64,000 nt of DNA from Nectonema munidae (lineage: Eukaryota; Nematomorpha; Nectonematoida; Nectonematidae), in NCBI GenBank assembly GCA_030549495.1, contig JAUIRK010001026.1:248001-312000 (forward strand), read 5' to 3'. Position 1 is the first letter of the stretch, and every line of letters begins with the position of its first letter. Shown here one piece after another: positions 14,001-22,227 of this stretch. Made by a program: the position numbers and the translations under genes. A model generated the notes under the pieces. It ran no database searches. It had not been told where the DNA came from and was given only the letters and a program-made list of their open reading frames with translations.

Positions 14001-17000
14001 TATGAAGAGGACATTGGAAAGAAATTTTGGATCGTGTATGTTTTTAGACATACGAACATTTTTAGAAATCAATCTCTAATCAGCTGAGTATTTTAAATTG
14101 AAGAAGAATAGCACGTTCACGTGAGCAAGCTTTTCTCCAAATTTAATAATCTGAAATGAGAGAAATTTCGCAAAAAAACATTCAGAGATCTTAATTGGTG
14201 TAACGCGCATAAAGTGGCAATGAAGCGAAAATGAGTACACAGAGAAAAATAATTAGTTGTTGTAACTATTTGAATTAGTAAATTTCTCTTTAAAGACTAG
14301 TAAATGTGTTTATTACTAAGTAGTTAGTAAAAAATTTTTATAAACACTAACTTTTTTTAGACTTTTTCATTTTTATACTATTTTTAAACTTCAATTTTTT
14401 TTATAAGTTAACTCAAAAAGTTAAAAATTATAGTTTTATTGTGTTAAATTCTAGTTTATTAAATCTAAATACTATGTGTATTTTTATTTTAATATGCATA
14501 GCATCGGGATAAATTATCATTAAAAAGATTTAATATCATTTCTACCAAACTATTGGCAGTTTGTCTTTTTAGAGGATTCAAATCCAAGTATTTAAGCCAC
14601 ACGCTTTACCCTAGCTACTTATACCACTTATTGAAGTTTTAGACTTTTGGTATTTACTATATAATTTTTTTCTTCTTAATGTAATTTTTTAAACTTATTG
14701 AACTTAGCAAAAACATTTTAAGAAAATAAAAAAAAATTTTAGTTTACTTTTTTTATAATTTTTTATTTTTTATTTTTATTTAATTTTTTTTTCTGTTTTC
14801 TTCTGCTTTAATAAAAATGTCTTCTCATAAATTGTAAGCTACAATTATTTTAATGTTTTTTTGTCAAATTTGTTTCTTAAATCAAAGAAATTTTAGTAGT
14901 CTTATAAAACATTATCGATTAATTCATGAAAACGAAAAAAGTTTTATAGTTAAATGCATATTTAGTGGGTGTAATCATACATATACTAGAGTTTCTTCCT
15001 TTGTTAAACACTTAAGAACAAAACATCATCTAGATCATATAATAAATATAAAAAATACATTTAGTGTTGTAGACATTAATAATTTTGAAGCTCATGGTGA
15101 TGTGAATACCATAAATTTAGATGTAGGTTCTGAGTTATTAAAAAGCATAGCTTTGTTTCTTTTACGTCTACGTGAAATTAATAAGGTACCTTTTAGTGTT
15201 ATTACTGATATTATTGATACAAATTTAAATTTGTTCGAAATTCATAATAATCTATTAAAAGATTCATTTCGTTTTTTGTTTGATGATGATAATATTTCCA
15301 TTACCTATAAATCAAAAATAAAAAAAATTTTTGCTGAAGACTCTTTTATTCAAAATGCATTTAAGATGCTTAATTCTGAACATAGACTTCTATCATATAT
15401 AAAACAAAATTTAAATTTTGTTTCACCTGTAGAATATAATCTTACTCAATTCTCTAATGATAAAGATGGCAAATATCAATATGTTCCTATCTTATTAACA
15501 GTAGAAAGTCTTTTGCAGTATGAGGATGTTTTTGATTACGTATTAAAAGGGCATAAACAGAACTCAACTTTACTAAAGGATTATTCTGATGGTAGTCACT
15601 TTTCTAATAATTTACTGTTTAATCAAAATGTTCCTTCATTGCAATTAATTTTGTATTTCGACGATGTCACCCTTTCGAATCCATTAAGTAATAAATCTAA
15701 AAATTTAAAAGTAAGCTGTATTTATTTTCAGTTAGGTAACATTCCTTCAGTTTTTAGATCAAAGTTAAGTTCAATTTATTTAGTTATGCTATTCAAAGCT
15801 AGTCTTACAAAAAAAGTTGGTTTGAACACAATACTAGAACCACTGATTTTTGACATAAAGCATTTAGAGCAGACTGGAATATCAATTACAAAAAATAACA
15901 CTTTATATAATTTTAAGGGCACTATTTCTGTATTAATAGGAGATAATCTTGCTTCACATATGATAGGGGGTTTCACTGAATCTTTTATTTCATACAGAAG
16001 CTGCAGGTTTTGTACTGCAACTCGTGAGGATATACATACTAAATTTTCATGTGATTCATTTGTTTTAAGGACTCAAGAAATGTTTGATTCTCAAATAAAA
16101 AATCTTTCCCATGATTCTAGTTTATCTAAAAATCACAACTGTCCTCATTTCTACTATTTAAATAGTTAATCTTACTATTTTTTTTTCTCTGTGTAGGCAT
16201 GCAAAAAATTTTGGATGAGGTAGAATATTTTTTTCGTATCTAAAATAGGTATCCTTTTCTCAACCTTTCCAATATAGTAAGAGCACAAAAAAGATCTTCC
16301 AAGATCTTCGAGGGCAACAAAGTCTATCCTAAAACATTTTCAAACATATTTTGTGTTTTTCGCCATTTATATAACTCTTTTCTTTATCCATTTAAACAGA
16401 TTTTAAACAGTTATACTTTGAGGACACAAATTTAATGCTTCGCGGACACACATATGTATATTGCGATGAGAAGCCCTGCTATTTACTATCTTCCCCAAAC
16501 CTTTTCATGGTTGAACTAAGGGGAGACAAAAAATGATTTCAAGGGATGATATTGCACAACATTTTGATTAAATATAAAATTCTGTTTAAGGAATTGAAAT
16601 TGCAAAATAAATTTTAATTAAATAACAACTATGTGTTTTTAGGAATTGAACTTGCCAAATGCAGAGACAGTGATAATAAACAAATAAAGACTTTCAGCTT
16701 ATACCATTTTCTGTTAAATGTTGAAAAAAAATTAAAAAAAAACTCCAGAAAAATCATTCTTGAAATAAAAGCTTAAAAGATCGACGCTCAGAAATCAGAT
16801 TTGCTTCCTTTGATTTTTCATTCTAAATTTTTAATAAGATTTTTTGTCTACCAAGAGGTTTAAAACTTACTGTATCCCTGTTTTCTTTATCATGAGCTCT
16901 GCGTAGACAAAAATGATATTAAAATTTTTGAATGGAATATAAAATAAACATAACAGATTTGTGAGTATTTACCTTTTATAAAACAACACAGCAACATTAT

Positions 17001-20000
17001 TTTAATAGCGTGCAGATTTTATTACAAGTGTGATAAATCAACACCCACCCATTTTAACTTATCTAGGAAAAAGCCATGATCTACTCGTAGGTGGCTAGCT
17101 TATTTGCTCTAGAAGACTTTTTTATGCTTGGTCAATAAATATTGCTGACATATCAAATTTAGAACTAAATCGCTTATTTTGAAAAAAAGTATCTTTGTTT
17201 CATTTCTTGGAACATAAACGACTGTTTATAATAATAATTTGTCCATATTTAAGAGTGGGAAAGATATGTATATATAATATATAATGTCAGATCGTGCCAT
17301 AAAAAGACAAAGACTTCAGAAAGTGAACAAAGATTCCAATACCAATATACATACAAATTGCCAATTGTATAGTGTGTTGTAAGCATGACGTCATATGTGG
17401 TATCACGGGATCAAAAATTCCCATATTTTTTCATAGATTTTCTTTAAGCTAAATTTGTTTCACTTGTAGATAGAACTATTTCTTTTGCTCGTTTGCGGAT
17501 GGGCTTAAAAGGCTGGCTTTGATTAATCGTCAACTTTGCCTTGTGTAAGGATGTTTCGCGTAAAAATGTTTATAACTGTTTATCAAACCTCAATACGGCA
17601 TAAATTTATGGGGGCAAAGATGAAAGTTGGCTGCCCATAAGCAATTGAGGGGATTTAAAACATCGAACTAAAACTTATTAGAAGCTACATTTAGAGTGAA
17701 GTATGTGTTATTTTGTCGTTATAGCGATTATGAACATGTGCTTGATATTTAGCATAGAAAAAATCTTATCTCATCTTAATTACTCTATTTTTAAAACAAT
17801 TTTTCAATTTTTAATGGGGGAATCTTTGATCCTCAACTTATCTTATGTTATTTCGCCGAATTTGGCCAAAAATATGCAGTCCGACTCATACTCCACATCG
17901 ACTTATAAGCGGAATAATGGTAAATTGTTTTAAAAGTGAGTTCTTGAAATCCTATAAGAGAAAGTCTTTATATTTTTAATTGATCTTATAAACTTTTTCA
18001 ACTCATTAACAGGATAATTTAAAATTAATTTCTTTTTTTTTTAATATCAGTATTACATTGAAAAGAAAAATCTTCCATAATTGGAAAAATAGTGAAGTTA
18101 CTATCGGAAATCAAACTCGCCCAGAGAGAAACAATACTTGTCGCAAACTTCCTTTTAAGCTTTCATTTTGGTTTTGTTTCCTATTCTTGCGTAATATTTA
18201 AAATGTTCACTCATTATTGATATTTTTTTGAAAGTAAAGTGAAATAATGTTGTTGAAAAGGAGAAGTGTTATGAAGCGAAGGAAAAAAGTGAAAAGTATG
18301 TTCGACCTACATTTTGATCACATCTGCGAAAAGTTTGTTTTCGCACGAGAAGTAAAAGTTTGTGAATTCTGGCTCCGTCCAAGCATTTGAGTCGCCACTA
18401 TCCACAATGGCTTTCTAATGAAAAGAATATAAATCGGTAGAAAGTTCTTTATAAAGTAAACTCAGTTGAAGCGAATAACATTTACCATCTTTTATATATC
18501 TCTAGCATAATAAATAGGAAAAAATATACCTCTATTGGATTTGAATATGGATACTAAAAAAATGAAAACACATTATTAATACAAGTGAATTCGGGTGAAT
18601 ATTATGATGGGATCTAGAAGAACTGCCCCTTGGACAATTGCCCCCGTAGGACAACTGCCCCAGTTTTCTGGAAATTTCTCATTTTGTGAAAACATTGTTA
18701 ACACTTTGACATTTTGTAAGTATTTCCTCTTTGTATTTTTTCTATCATTCTAAATGAAGCTTATTTATAAAGGATACATCTATGTGAAGCAGAAAGATTT
18801 GGCAAATCATGTTACATCTTATGAATGTGAAAAACGTCGCCATGATAACTGCAAAGCCAAAGTAAAAGTTCGTGAAAATGAAGTAGTTGGTCATGCTGTC
18901 CTGATACCTCAAAAATGACGGAAAAACTTCCTAAAACTTCCCTAAATTCTTATTCTTAATGATTTTGTGTACAACACATATAAAAAAATAATAATAATAA
19001 TAATAATAATAAGTCATCAAACCTATTTAAATATTTTGATTGACTTTCTAGATAAATGACAACTCCGAAAAAGAATGATATATTTAATTAGTTGTAAATA
19101 TGACAAAAGTGAGTTGTATAATTAATTGAATACCAGCAAAATAAAGATAGGAAACTACTTTTGTAGTATCAATTATACGACTAACTCTGGATTAATTCAC
19201 ATTTTCATTCTTTTCACACGAGCGATCCTCACGAGTCATTAGGCCTCTTGGATCGTTGTCATGACTAACTTTGGTATAAAATAAGTATTAATACATAAAA
19301 ATGAAAGCATGTGTTTTTATGTGTATATGTGTATTTGTATATTAAACTTGTAAAAAGTAATAAACGTAAATTACAATTGAAAAAAATGTAAACAAAATGG
19401 GGACAATTCCGCTTCAAGCCAATTTAGCGGTGTGCCTCTAAATAATATTGCATTAAAGCTCAGGCCGAATTGTCTTAATACAGAAGTATCCATGTAAGAT
19501 TTATTTAAAGGTACTATTTACTTTTGTCTACTCCAAAATTTTGTTAGCGAATGTCACTTTTCAGAGGATTGTAAATAAATGGGATTGATTAGAGTTGTGT
19601 AAAAGTTTAGCTCGTCAGCTAAGCACAATATCCTAACTTATTTTACATTAGAAAGGAAATCAGCACTACAAAATGATTAAAGACAGTATCACTATTCAAA
19701 AATAACGCACCTTTTTGGAGCCAAGAAAGAGGATGTGTTCATAGAAATGCGCCATACCAGGACAATCAACTGGGTCATCCACGCCCCCTAAAAAATAAAG
19801 ATTATATCATGGAAGAACTAAGCGTTCCACTAACTACATAAATCGTTATGCAACTAACAGCATCTCATTGATTGATTGATTGATTGATTGATTAATTATG
19901 CTGAATTTACATTTATTTTTTAACTGATTCACATGTAAAAACTTTAAATTGTAAATATGAAAGAGCGAACAAATATTAAGCCTGTCGACAGCTGATCCAA

Positions 20001-20448
20001 AGTTCTGACTTAGAAGACTTAAAGATGTTAAATGCTAATGCCTTTGAACGCGCAATCAACTGAAGAAACAAAAATGGAGGGAGCTCTTTTTCCAAAAAGT
20101 ATATTCAAATGCGCGCGAAAATTCAAAAAAATGAATGCGTAGCAGCAACGTTGAATAACGATTTAAATCTGGAATAACAGCTGATATATCGTACCTAATA
20201 GTTATATAATATCACAACATTTGCAAAGCTGTTAAATCATTGTGGAAAAACAGGTTTTCAAATTCATACCATTTGCAATTTTAAGATGTGCCACGGAATA
20301 CATAGAAGTTGGATCACTAATGAGAACGGCTTTCAGCCCATTTTTGAAGTATATTCCGCGAACTTGCCTGTCATCTCCTGGCGACTTTTTAATGTCATCC
20401 ACGATTTTAATCACCAATTCACTTAAATCCACATTTCTTGGTCTTTTT
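1850..20448 (-). CDS. Nardilysin/insulysin-type M16A zinc metalloprotease gene (14 exons seen, both ends missing)
   Basis: The gene encodes a peptidase of the M16A family (insulin-degrading enzyme or nardilysin), which cleaves short peptides inside a clam-shell chamber, in cytosol or secreted. Read on the minus strand, the exons are 20270-20448, 19711-19787, 18530-18553, 18311-18414, 13798-13967, 13279-13401, 11654-11763, 10411-10497, 9526-9688, 7903-8072, 6767-6870, 4345-5054, 2084-2275 and 1850-2017. All junctions are GT-AG and every phase matches, giving about 800 residues colinear with IDE residues of roughly 45 to 840. The inverted zinc motif HFYEH is intact, as is the downstream NAVDSE glutamate ligand. 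Phrases such as AVDSEFQ and EFKEKFFQSCFVNGIGYGN lean towards nardilysin, but no acidic insert is visible. The first exon (before 20448) and the last part of domain 4 (below 1850) were not found. The introns are full of transposons. The family call is firm; IDE versus nardilysin is open. Confidence 0.93.
2084..2275 (-). CDS. M16 protease exon (domain 3-4 junction)
   Basis: It encodes ITFQEIVEFKEKFFQSCFVN then GIGYGNLLPQNVEVALENVE, matching SLESLLSFVKEFKSQLFVEG and LVQGN of nardilysin. The acceptor is TTTTTTCAG and the donor GA/gtaaac. Confidence 0.93.
2276..4344. other. M16 intron, no gene seen
   Basis: This AT-rich intron contains a G-rich patch near 2831-2846 and a short TTAG/TTCG microsatellite at about 4095-4138 next to the large exon. 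No coding homology or transposon motif was recognised. Confidence 0.5.
4345..5054 (-). CDS. M16 protease large exon (linker and domain 3)
   Basis: This 710-nt exon starts IIESTSELDESGVLIEPWYN, then EKFKLPKASNLLPKNF, LYYKLDSVFKVPKAIMFFKV, IMVSGYNERQ and PDENRFNFIKQ. It aligns throughout with IDE (EWYGTQY, GKFKLPTKNEFIPTNFEIL, KACLNFEF, LSVKGYNDKQ, DEKRFEIIKEAY). The acceptor is TTTCTAG and the donor GCG/gtaaat. Confidence 0.95.
5636..5765. repeat. Unassigned low-copy block in M16 intron
   Basis: A stretch with more even composition than its surroundings. The minus strand is open for about 45 codons (RFKPERFSSEYRLRVGIPLQ within it) but does not fit the M16 protein, whose flanking exons join in phase without it. 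The plus strand contains GGTTTGAATCTTGATCC, which resembles a tRNA B box, so a SINE remnant is possible. Confidence 0.25.
6205..6375 (+). repeat. Imperfect short tandem array, unit near GATATCAATGA
   Basis: Seven near copies of ATATCAATGA or TACCAATGA follow each other at spacings of roughly 18-35 bp, alternating between the two spellings. This is a degenerate minisatellite within the intron between the exons at 6767 and 5054. A 64-codon open frame beginning at 6343 just follows from the array and shows no homology. Confidence 0.6.
6767..6870 (-). CDS. M16 protease exon (EPYLL...ENVR)
   Basis: A 104-nt exon, IGSIENSLSEPYLLKPLNES then FYLYALSFLSAENV, matching LTAEYLLEEFRPDLIEMVLD and LRPENVR of IDE. 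The donor AG/gtaaat splits an arginine completed by the next exon. Confidence 0.9.
7455..7520 (+). repeat. tRNA-like SINE head (possible)
   Basis: TGGTCTACCTCTCAGCTTAA is followed about 25 bp later by GGTTCGATACC, giving A-box-like and B-box-like blocks at roughly tRNA spacing. It does not match the SINE family seen at 38.3, 58.4 and 59.5 kb. No stem closure was shown, so this is a tentative call. Confidence 0.3.
7903..8072 (-). CDS. M16 protease exon (domain 2 helices)
   Basis: The sequence EEVVETVFSYINLLRKEMIP continues to FLFQKSKPAI and IVSNMQ. Nardilysin has YEVAYTVFQYLKMLQKLGP and NMCENMQ. The acceptor is CTTTAG and the donor CAG/gtttac, phase 0 out. Confidence 0.92.
8330..8560 (-). mobile_element. 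LINE reverse-transcriptase 3' scrap
   Basis: The minus strand reads SQSWALEKKLTKI in one frame and LSTTEMRMLRIICKSNWKDK in another, which is the thumb region of many RTE/CR1-type reverse transcriptases (WxLxKxxxxxL, TEMRMLRWxxGxTRKD). A frame change separates the two blocks. This is a short dead copy in the intron between the exons at 7903-8072 and 9526-9688. Confidence 0.6.
8561..9525. other. M16 intron, no gene seen
   Basis: The stretch is AT-rich with T and A runs. No motif was recognised. Confidence 0.4.
9526..9688 (-). CDS. M16 protease exon (domain 2, LGSHHKSGF)
   Basis: It encodes PVFLLKSILGSHHKSGFSNF, LKEKGFIENLEVHF and DIDCYLTNLGQ. It aligns with IDE [20 protein letters not shown] and the INVDLTEEG strand. 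The family's GHEG has become GSHH, a non-conservative change near the exosite region. Confidence 0.88.
9766..9800 (+). repeat. Solitary hAT-like terminus
   Basis: CAGTGACGTAGCAAG has the form of a hAT terminal repeat, but no reverse partner (CTTGCTACGTCACTG) was found nearby. Confidence 0.3.
10411..10497 (-). CDS. M16 protease exon (domain 2 start)
   Basis: An 87-nt phase-0 exon of 29 codons, VWIKLETKKSKVLTISFQLP then DSKKNHLYE. IDE has exactly 29 residues here, including IRNLYVTFPIPDLQKYY. The acceptor is CAACTTAG and the donor is GAA/gtgaat. Confidence 0.88.
10625..11140 (+). repeat. Dispersed repeat, copy A (see 28540-28960)
   Basis: Segments around 10690-10715 and 10858-11090 match 28560-28600 and 28664-28862 closely, in the same orientation and order. 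The shared stretch includes a TG microsatellite, GTCTGGCAAGACA, TTGAACCAAAATATTT and GTGAAGTCATAATTTTGAGA. By eye, identity is about 85-90 percent. The element's class is unknown. This copy lies in an M16 intron. Confidence 0.75.
11141..11650. other. M16 intron, no gene seen
   Basis: Very AT-rich sequence. A short local direct repeat (ATTAGAATTGCAAAAGGACA-type, twice at about 11500-11545) is the only structure. Confidence 0.4.
11654..11763 (-). CDS. M16 protease exon (end of domain 1)
   Basis: It encodes DSIENLSKLVVPEFANIPNK and ends PPPSSDYNKQ, matching [20 protein letters not shown] of IDE. It is 110 nt, phase 1 in and phase 0 out, with the donor CAG/gtaatt. Confidence 0.92.
12263..12571 (-). 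other. Unrecognised open frame with one or two membrane-like segments
   Basis: A 102-codon open frame sits in the M16 intron between exons 13279-13401 and 11654-11763, on the same strand. It has a hydrophilic head with KISYPKFKKVYKGFSSFREL and then a hydrophobic run, LFVMLSGLFSIITELFAIIG. A plausible acceptor lies just upstream. It does not match M16 proteins, and the flanking M16 exons join in phase without it. The layout loosely recalls channel C-termini, but I cannot name a family. It could be chance or a nested gene exon. Confidence 0.2.
13045..13090 (+). repeat. Pogo/Tigger-like solitary terminus
   Basis: CAGTCATACCTCGTTTATCG followed by CCTCGTTTATCCGACA has the TIR style of Tigger elements, with internal repetition of CTCGTTTATC. 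It lies 190 bp downstream of an M16 exon. No partner was located. Confidence 0.4.
13279..13401 (-). CDS. M16 protease exon (GNKKSL...SANLMTLCV)
   Basis: A 123-nt exon completing the glycine of FISG and continuing NKKSLMEHVHKEG, then HFSANLMTLCVIAN. IDE has GNKYTLETRPNQEG and YYSSNLMAVCV. The acceptor is TTTTTAG and the donor is AAATG/gtaagc, a consensus site. Confidence 0.93.
13798..13967 (-). CDS. M16 protease exon with third zinc ligand
   Basis: It encodes FADMFVEPLYNEESMLKEIN followed by AVDSEFQ, then ENAVWKATIYKESPFGKFIS. The glutamate in NAVDSE is the third zinc ligand in the family (IDE Glu189). The 4.3-kb intron before it holds a complete small transposon. The donor CAG/gttcga is weak, but phase and homology fix it. 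Confidence 0.93.
14238..16193 (+). mobile_element. Compact zinc-finger DNA transposon (EnSpm/CACTA-like?) with intact ends
   Basis: The element begins CACAGAGAAAAA and ends TTTTTCTCTGTG. Imperfect inverted similarity extends inward for about 35-40 bp (AACTATTTGAAT against AACTATTTAAAT). It is flanked by TA on both sides, suggesting a 2-bp target duplication. Subterminal TAGTAAA-type repeats occur near the left end. It carries one open frame of 438 codons. It lies in an M16 intron in the opposite orientation. Superfamily assignment rests on ends, TA flanks and protein style and is uncertain. Confidence 0.7.
14853..16169 (+). CDS. C2H2-fingered transposon protein, 438 residues
   Basis: This is an uninterrupted frame inside the 14238-16193 element. 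Two C2H2 fingers lie at residues 4-25 (C4, C7, H20, H25) and 35-58 (C35, C40, H53, H58). Later come YVPILLTVESLLQYEDVFDY, a DYSDGSHFSNN block, LILYFDDVTLSNPLSNKS, LKVSCIYFQLGNIPS and IGDNLASHMIGGF followed by a CRFC pair. I recognise this as a protein type seen in animal DNA transposons, with FDDVTLSNPL and GDNLASH as candidate catalytic blocks. The frame ends at a natural-looking C-terminus shorter than relatives I recall, so a deletion derivative or a multi-exon gene is possible. Codon use is strongly A/T-ending, like the surroundings. Confidence 0.7.
   Translation: MFFCQICFLNQRNFSSLIKHYRLIHENEKSFIVKCIFSGCNHTYTRVSSFVKHLRTKHHLDHIINIKNTFSVVDINNFEAHGDVNTINLDVGSELLKSIALFLLRLREINKVPFSVITDIIDTNLNLFEIHNNLLKDSFRFLFDDDNISITYKSKIKKIFAEDSFIQNAFKMLNSEHRLLSYIKQNLNFVSPVEYNLTQFSNDKDGKYQYVPILLTVESLLQYEDVFDYVLKGHKQNSTLLKDYSDGSHFSNNLLFNQNVPSLQLILYFDDVTLSNPLSNKSKNLKVSCIYFQLGNIPSVFRSKLSSIYLVMLFKASLTKKVGLNTILEPLIFDIKHLEQTGISITKNNTLYNFKGTISVLIGDNLASHMIGGFTESFISYRSCRFCTATREDIHTKFSCDSFVLRTQEMFDSQIKNLSHDSSLSKNHNCPHFYYLNS
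16194..18310. other. M16 intron, no gene seen
   Basis: I recognised no exon or transposon protein here. A 76-codon open frame at 17703-17933 has no homology that I can see. Confidence 0.4.
18311..18414 (-). CDS. M16 protease exon (SGDSNAW loop)
   Basis: The exon reads KAIVDSGDSNAWTEPEFTNF then YFSCENKLFADVIK, which matches the AGSSNAFTSGEHTNYYFDV strand-loop of IDE. The acceptor is CATTAG and the donor is AAAT/gtaggt, phase 2, completing an isoleucine with the next exon. Confidence 0.92.
18530..18553 (-). CDS. M16 protease 24-nt micro-exon
   Basis: Between TTTTTTAG and gtatat lie eight codons, YPYSNPIE, in phase 0 on both sides. They fill the place of YPKENEYSQ after the zinc motif in IDE (YPDENGFDA in nardilysin). 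Without this exon the protein would lack the conserved Tyr-Pro step. It is very small but has good splice signals on both sides and the right position and phase. Confidence 0.8.
18610..18910 (+). mobile_element. MULE-type remnant with FLYWCH zinc finger
   Basis: The end-like sequence GGACAATTGCCCCCGTAGGA followed by CAACTGCCCC precedes a frame reading LIYKGYIYVKQKDLANHVTS, then YECEKRRHDNCKAKVKV and GHAV. This is a FLYWCH-type finger (Cys-Cys-His-His pattern, with the second His in the GHAV block). FLYWCH modules are common in Mutator-like transposases. The frame stops soon after, so only the N-terminal part survives. It sits in an M16 intron immediately upstream of the micro-exon. Confidence 0.65.
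18988..19012 (+). repeat. AAT microsatellite
   Basis: About eight AAT units in an M16 intron. Confidence 0.9.
19711..19787 (-). CDS. M16 protease exon with HxxEH zinc site
   Basis: This 77-nt exon encodes GVDDPVDCPGMAHFYEHILF followed by LGSKK. HFYEH is the inverted zinc-binding motif: two histidine ligands and the catalytic glutamate. Human nardilysin has ADPDDLPGLAHFLEHMVFMG at this place. The acceptor is TTTTTTAG and the donor is AAG/gtgcgt. The active site is therefore present, not lost. Confidence 0.95.
19865..19897 (+). repeat. TTGA microsatellite
   Basis: About seven TTGA units, in the intron between the first two recognised M16 exons. Confidence 0.9.
20270..20448 (-). CDS. M16 protease exon (domain 1 start)
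   Basis: This exon carries the KSPGDDRQVRGIYFKNGLKA region and ISDPTSMY, matching IDE residues [20 protein letters not shown] and LISDPTTDKS. The acceptor follows a T-rich tract ending in AAG, and the donor is ATG/gtatga. It starts at codon position 3, so an upstream coding exon must exist, but none was recognised in the following 9 kb. Confidence 0.9.
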
Positions 20449-20504
20449 CTTAAAAAACAGAAAGATAAGAGTGTCAAACAGATGCTATCATTTTCAGTAG
20501 GTCA

Positions 20505-21150
20505 CATTGGCTTTGACGAAAGTTGTGCCTGAAGCTTTAGGATCTGAAATGGAAAAGAAAGGTAAAAAACCATTCTTATTCATAACAACAGATCCTCTTC
20601 AATCTGTTGAAGATCATTTTAGAACATTTAGATTGGAAGCTAATGAAGTCGCTGACCAAGTAAAATACTATAATTCATCAATGGGTCATGAAAACAAGGG
20701 TCGTGTTGATCAGTTTTTACAATTTTACACCACTTAACCATACTATCATGATGGTAGATGGATTAAAAAGTTTTTATCACACATATTCGATGTCTTAGTT
20801 CATAATTGCTGGGTTTTTTGAAATATTAAAACAGATATGAATAGATTTCAAGAAAATAGGAAAAGCATCGAAAAAGATGCTCATACTGTCTTCATTAGAA
20901 ATCTAGGATTTTGCTTGATTGGTAAAAGTGACGCAATTACACTAACATCAAAACTATGTCTGTACACTCAACGTTCAATTAAAAGAAAGCTAAACAATTA
21001 TGGAAAAGAAGACAATTCTACTCAATAGAACACAAAAGTCAAAAGAAAGTTTTGACTACTGCCTTATCTGTAAAAAATGCATGCAAGCAGCATTTCAAAA
21101 TATTTTGTAATGAATGTTATGATGGAAAAATTGATATGAAGTTATGAATT
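20505..21150 (+). mobile_element. piggyBac transposase C-terminal fragment
   Basis: The plus strand reads FITTDPLQSVEDHFRTFRLE, VKYYNSSMGHENKGRVDQFL, then, across a stop, DGRWIKKFLSHIFDVLVHNC and RFQENRKSIEKDAHTVFIRN. This is the piggyBac C-terminal core (YNxxMGxVD, KWxxxxFFHxLDVxxVNAW) with an insertion between MG and VD. Stops break it several times, and both ends are missing. It lies just beyond the first recognised M16 exon. Confidence 0.75.
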
Positions 21151-21159
21151 CATTGAACA

Positions 21160-21880
21160 TCTGAATAAAGTTTTGTACCACTCTGAGAAGTTTATTATAA
21201 AGATTTTATTTTTAAAAGTTTGATCTAATTTTTTTACATGTACAATAAAATTTTCAAAATTTTCTTTTGTTCATTAATTAATATTTTTATCACCTCTTTC
21301 ATTTTTCTTCAGGTTTAACATTTTCAAACATCTTTGAACTCAAAAATACCCAACTATATAGAAAATTTGGGCTATGTATGAACAATGAAGATGAAATAAA
21401 AATCTATGAATAATAAAAAATACTTATAGATAGTTTAGTAAGATGATAAATTGTGTAAATATAGCATGAGACCAATGTTTACAAACTACGTTGGTGTCTG
21501 TTAAGGTTCAAAACAATGTTTTTAATTTAATATGATCGACAAAAAAATAATATTTTATATAAAATAATTTCCCCATTTAAGTGAACAATTAAACTCAAAG
21601 ATAGAAAAAAAATTGTGTTGATACTTAAAAACAGCATTATTTTGTAAAAAAATCAATATAGTTAAAAATTAAACACAGAAAAAAATTAAATTTCCCTTGA
21701 AAATGGAACTAAGTTTTGAAAAAATACGCAACAAAAGGCTTTTTGATAGTAACTCAATTAAATAATAAATTGTTTTGATTAAAATATATAAAAACACTAG
21801 CAAAAGGTCGAAATGACCTATTGCTGTCTCATACACATCATGAACTAGTTGTCCATCGAAAAGCTGATTTGTCCCCTAAC
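21160..21880. other. AT-rich spacer, no gene seen
   Basis: No homology or repeat structure was recognised. Confidence 0.4.
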
Positions 21881-22208
21881 CAGTGCCCGCGCTACCTATA
21901 TAATTTTGGGGCACGTCCCCCCCCCCCTGTATTAATCTTTGCCCCCCCCCCCCTAAAATTTTTGGTTTTGCCCCATGCACTTTTTAAAGGAAAAATAAAT
22001 AAGCAAAAATTGTACACAATAATCTTATATAAATGCTGGTGTGTGTATGTATAATATGAGATTTTTATAGGTTTTTATATAGAAGTACTTCATGGATTTC
22101 AGTAAAGTAGTATAGGATATAAAGTAATATAGGAAATAAATTTTTTGCAAATGTGTTTCTTTGCCCCATTTCAGCCCCCCTTGAAATTTAGGTTTAGCGC
22201 GGGCACTG
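21881..22208 (+). mobile_element. hAT-type MITE, 328 bp
   Basis: It starts CAGTGCCCGCGCTA and ends TAGCGCGGGCACTG, a perfect 14-bp inverted repeat. Flanks CCCCTAAC and CCCCAACT are loosely alike, as expected for a worn 8-bp duplication. Inside are two long C homopolymers. There is no transposase; it is non-autonomous. Confidence 0.8.
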
Positions 22209-22227
22209 CCCCAACTCCTTTTTATCC

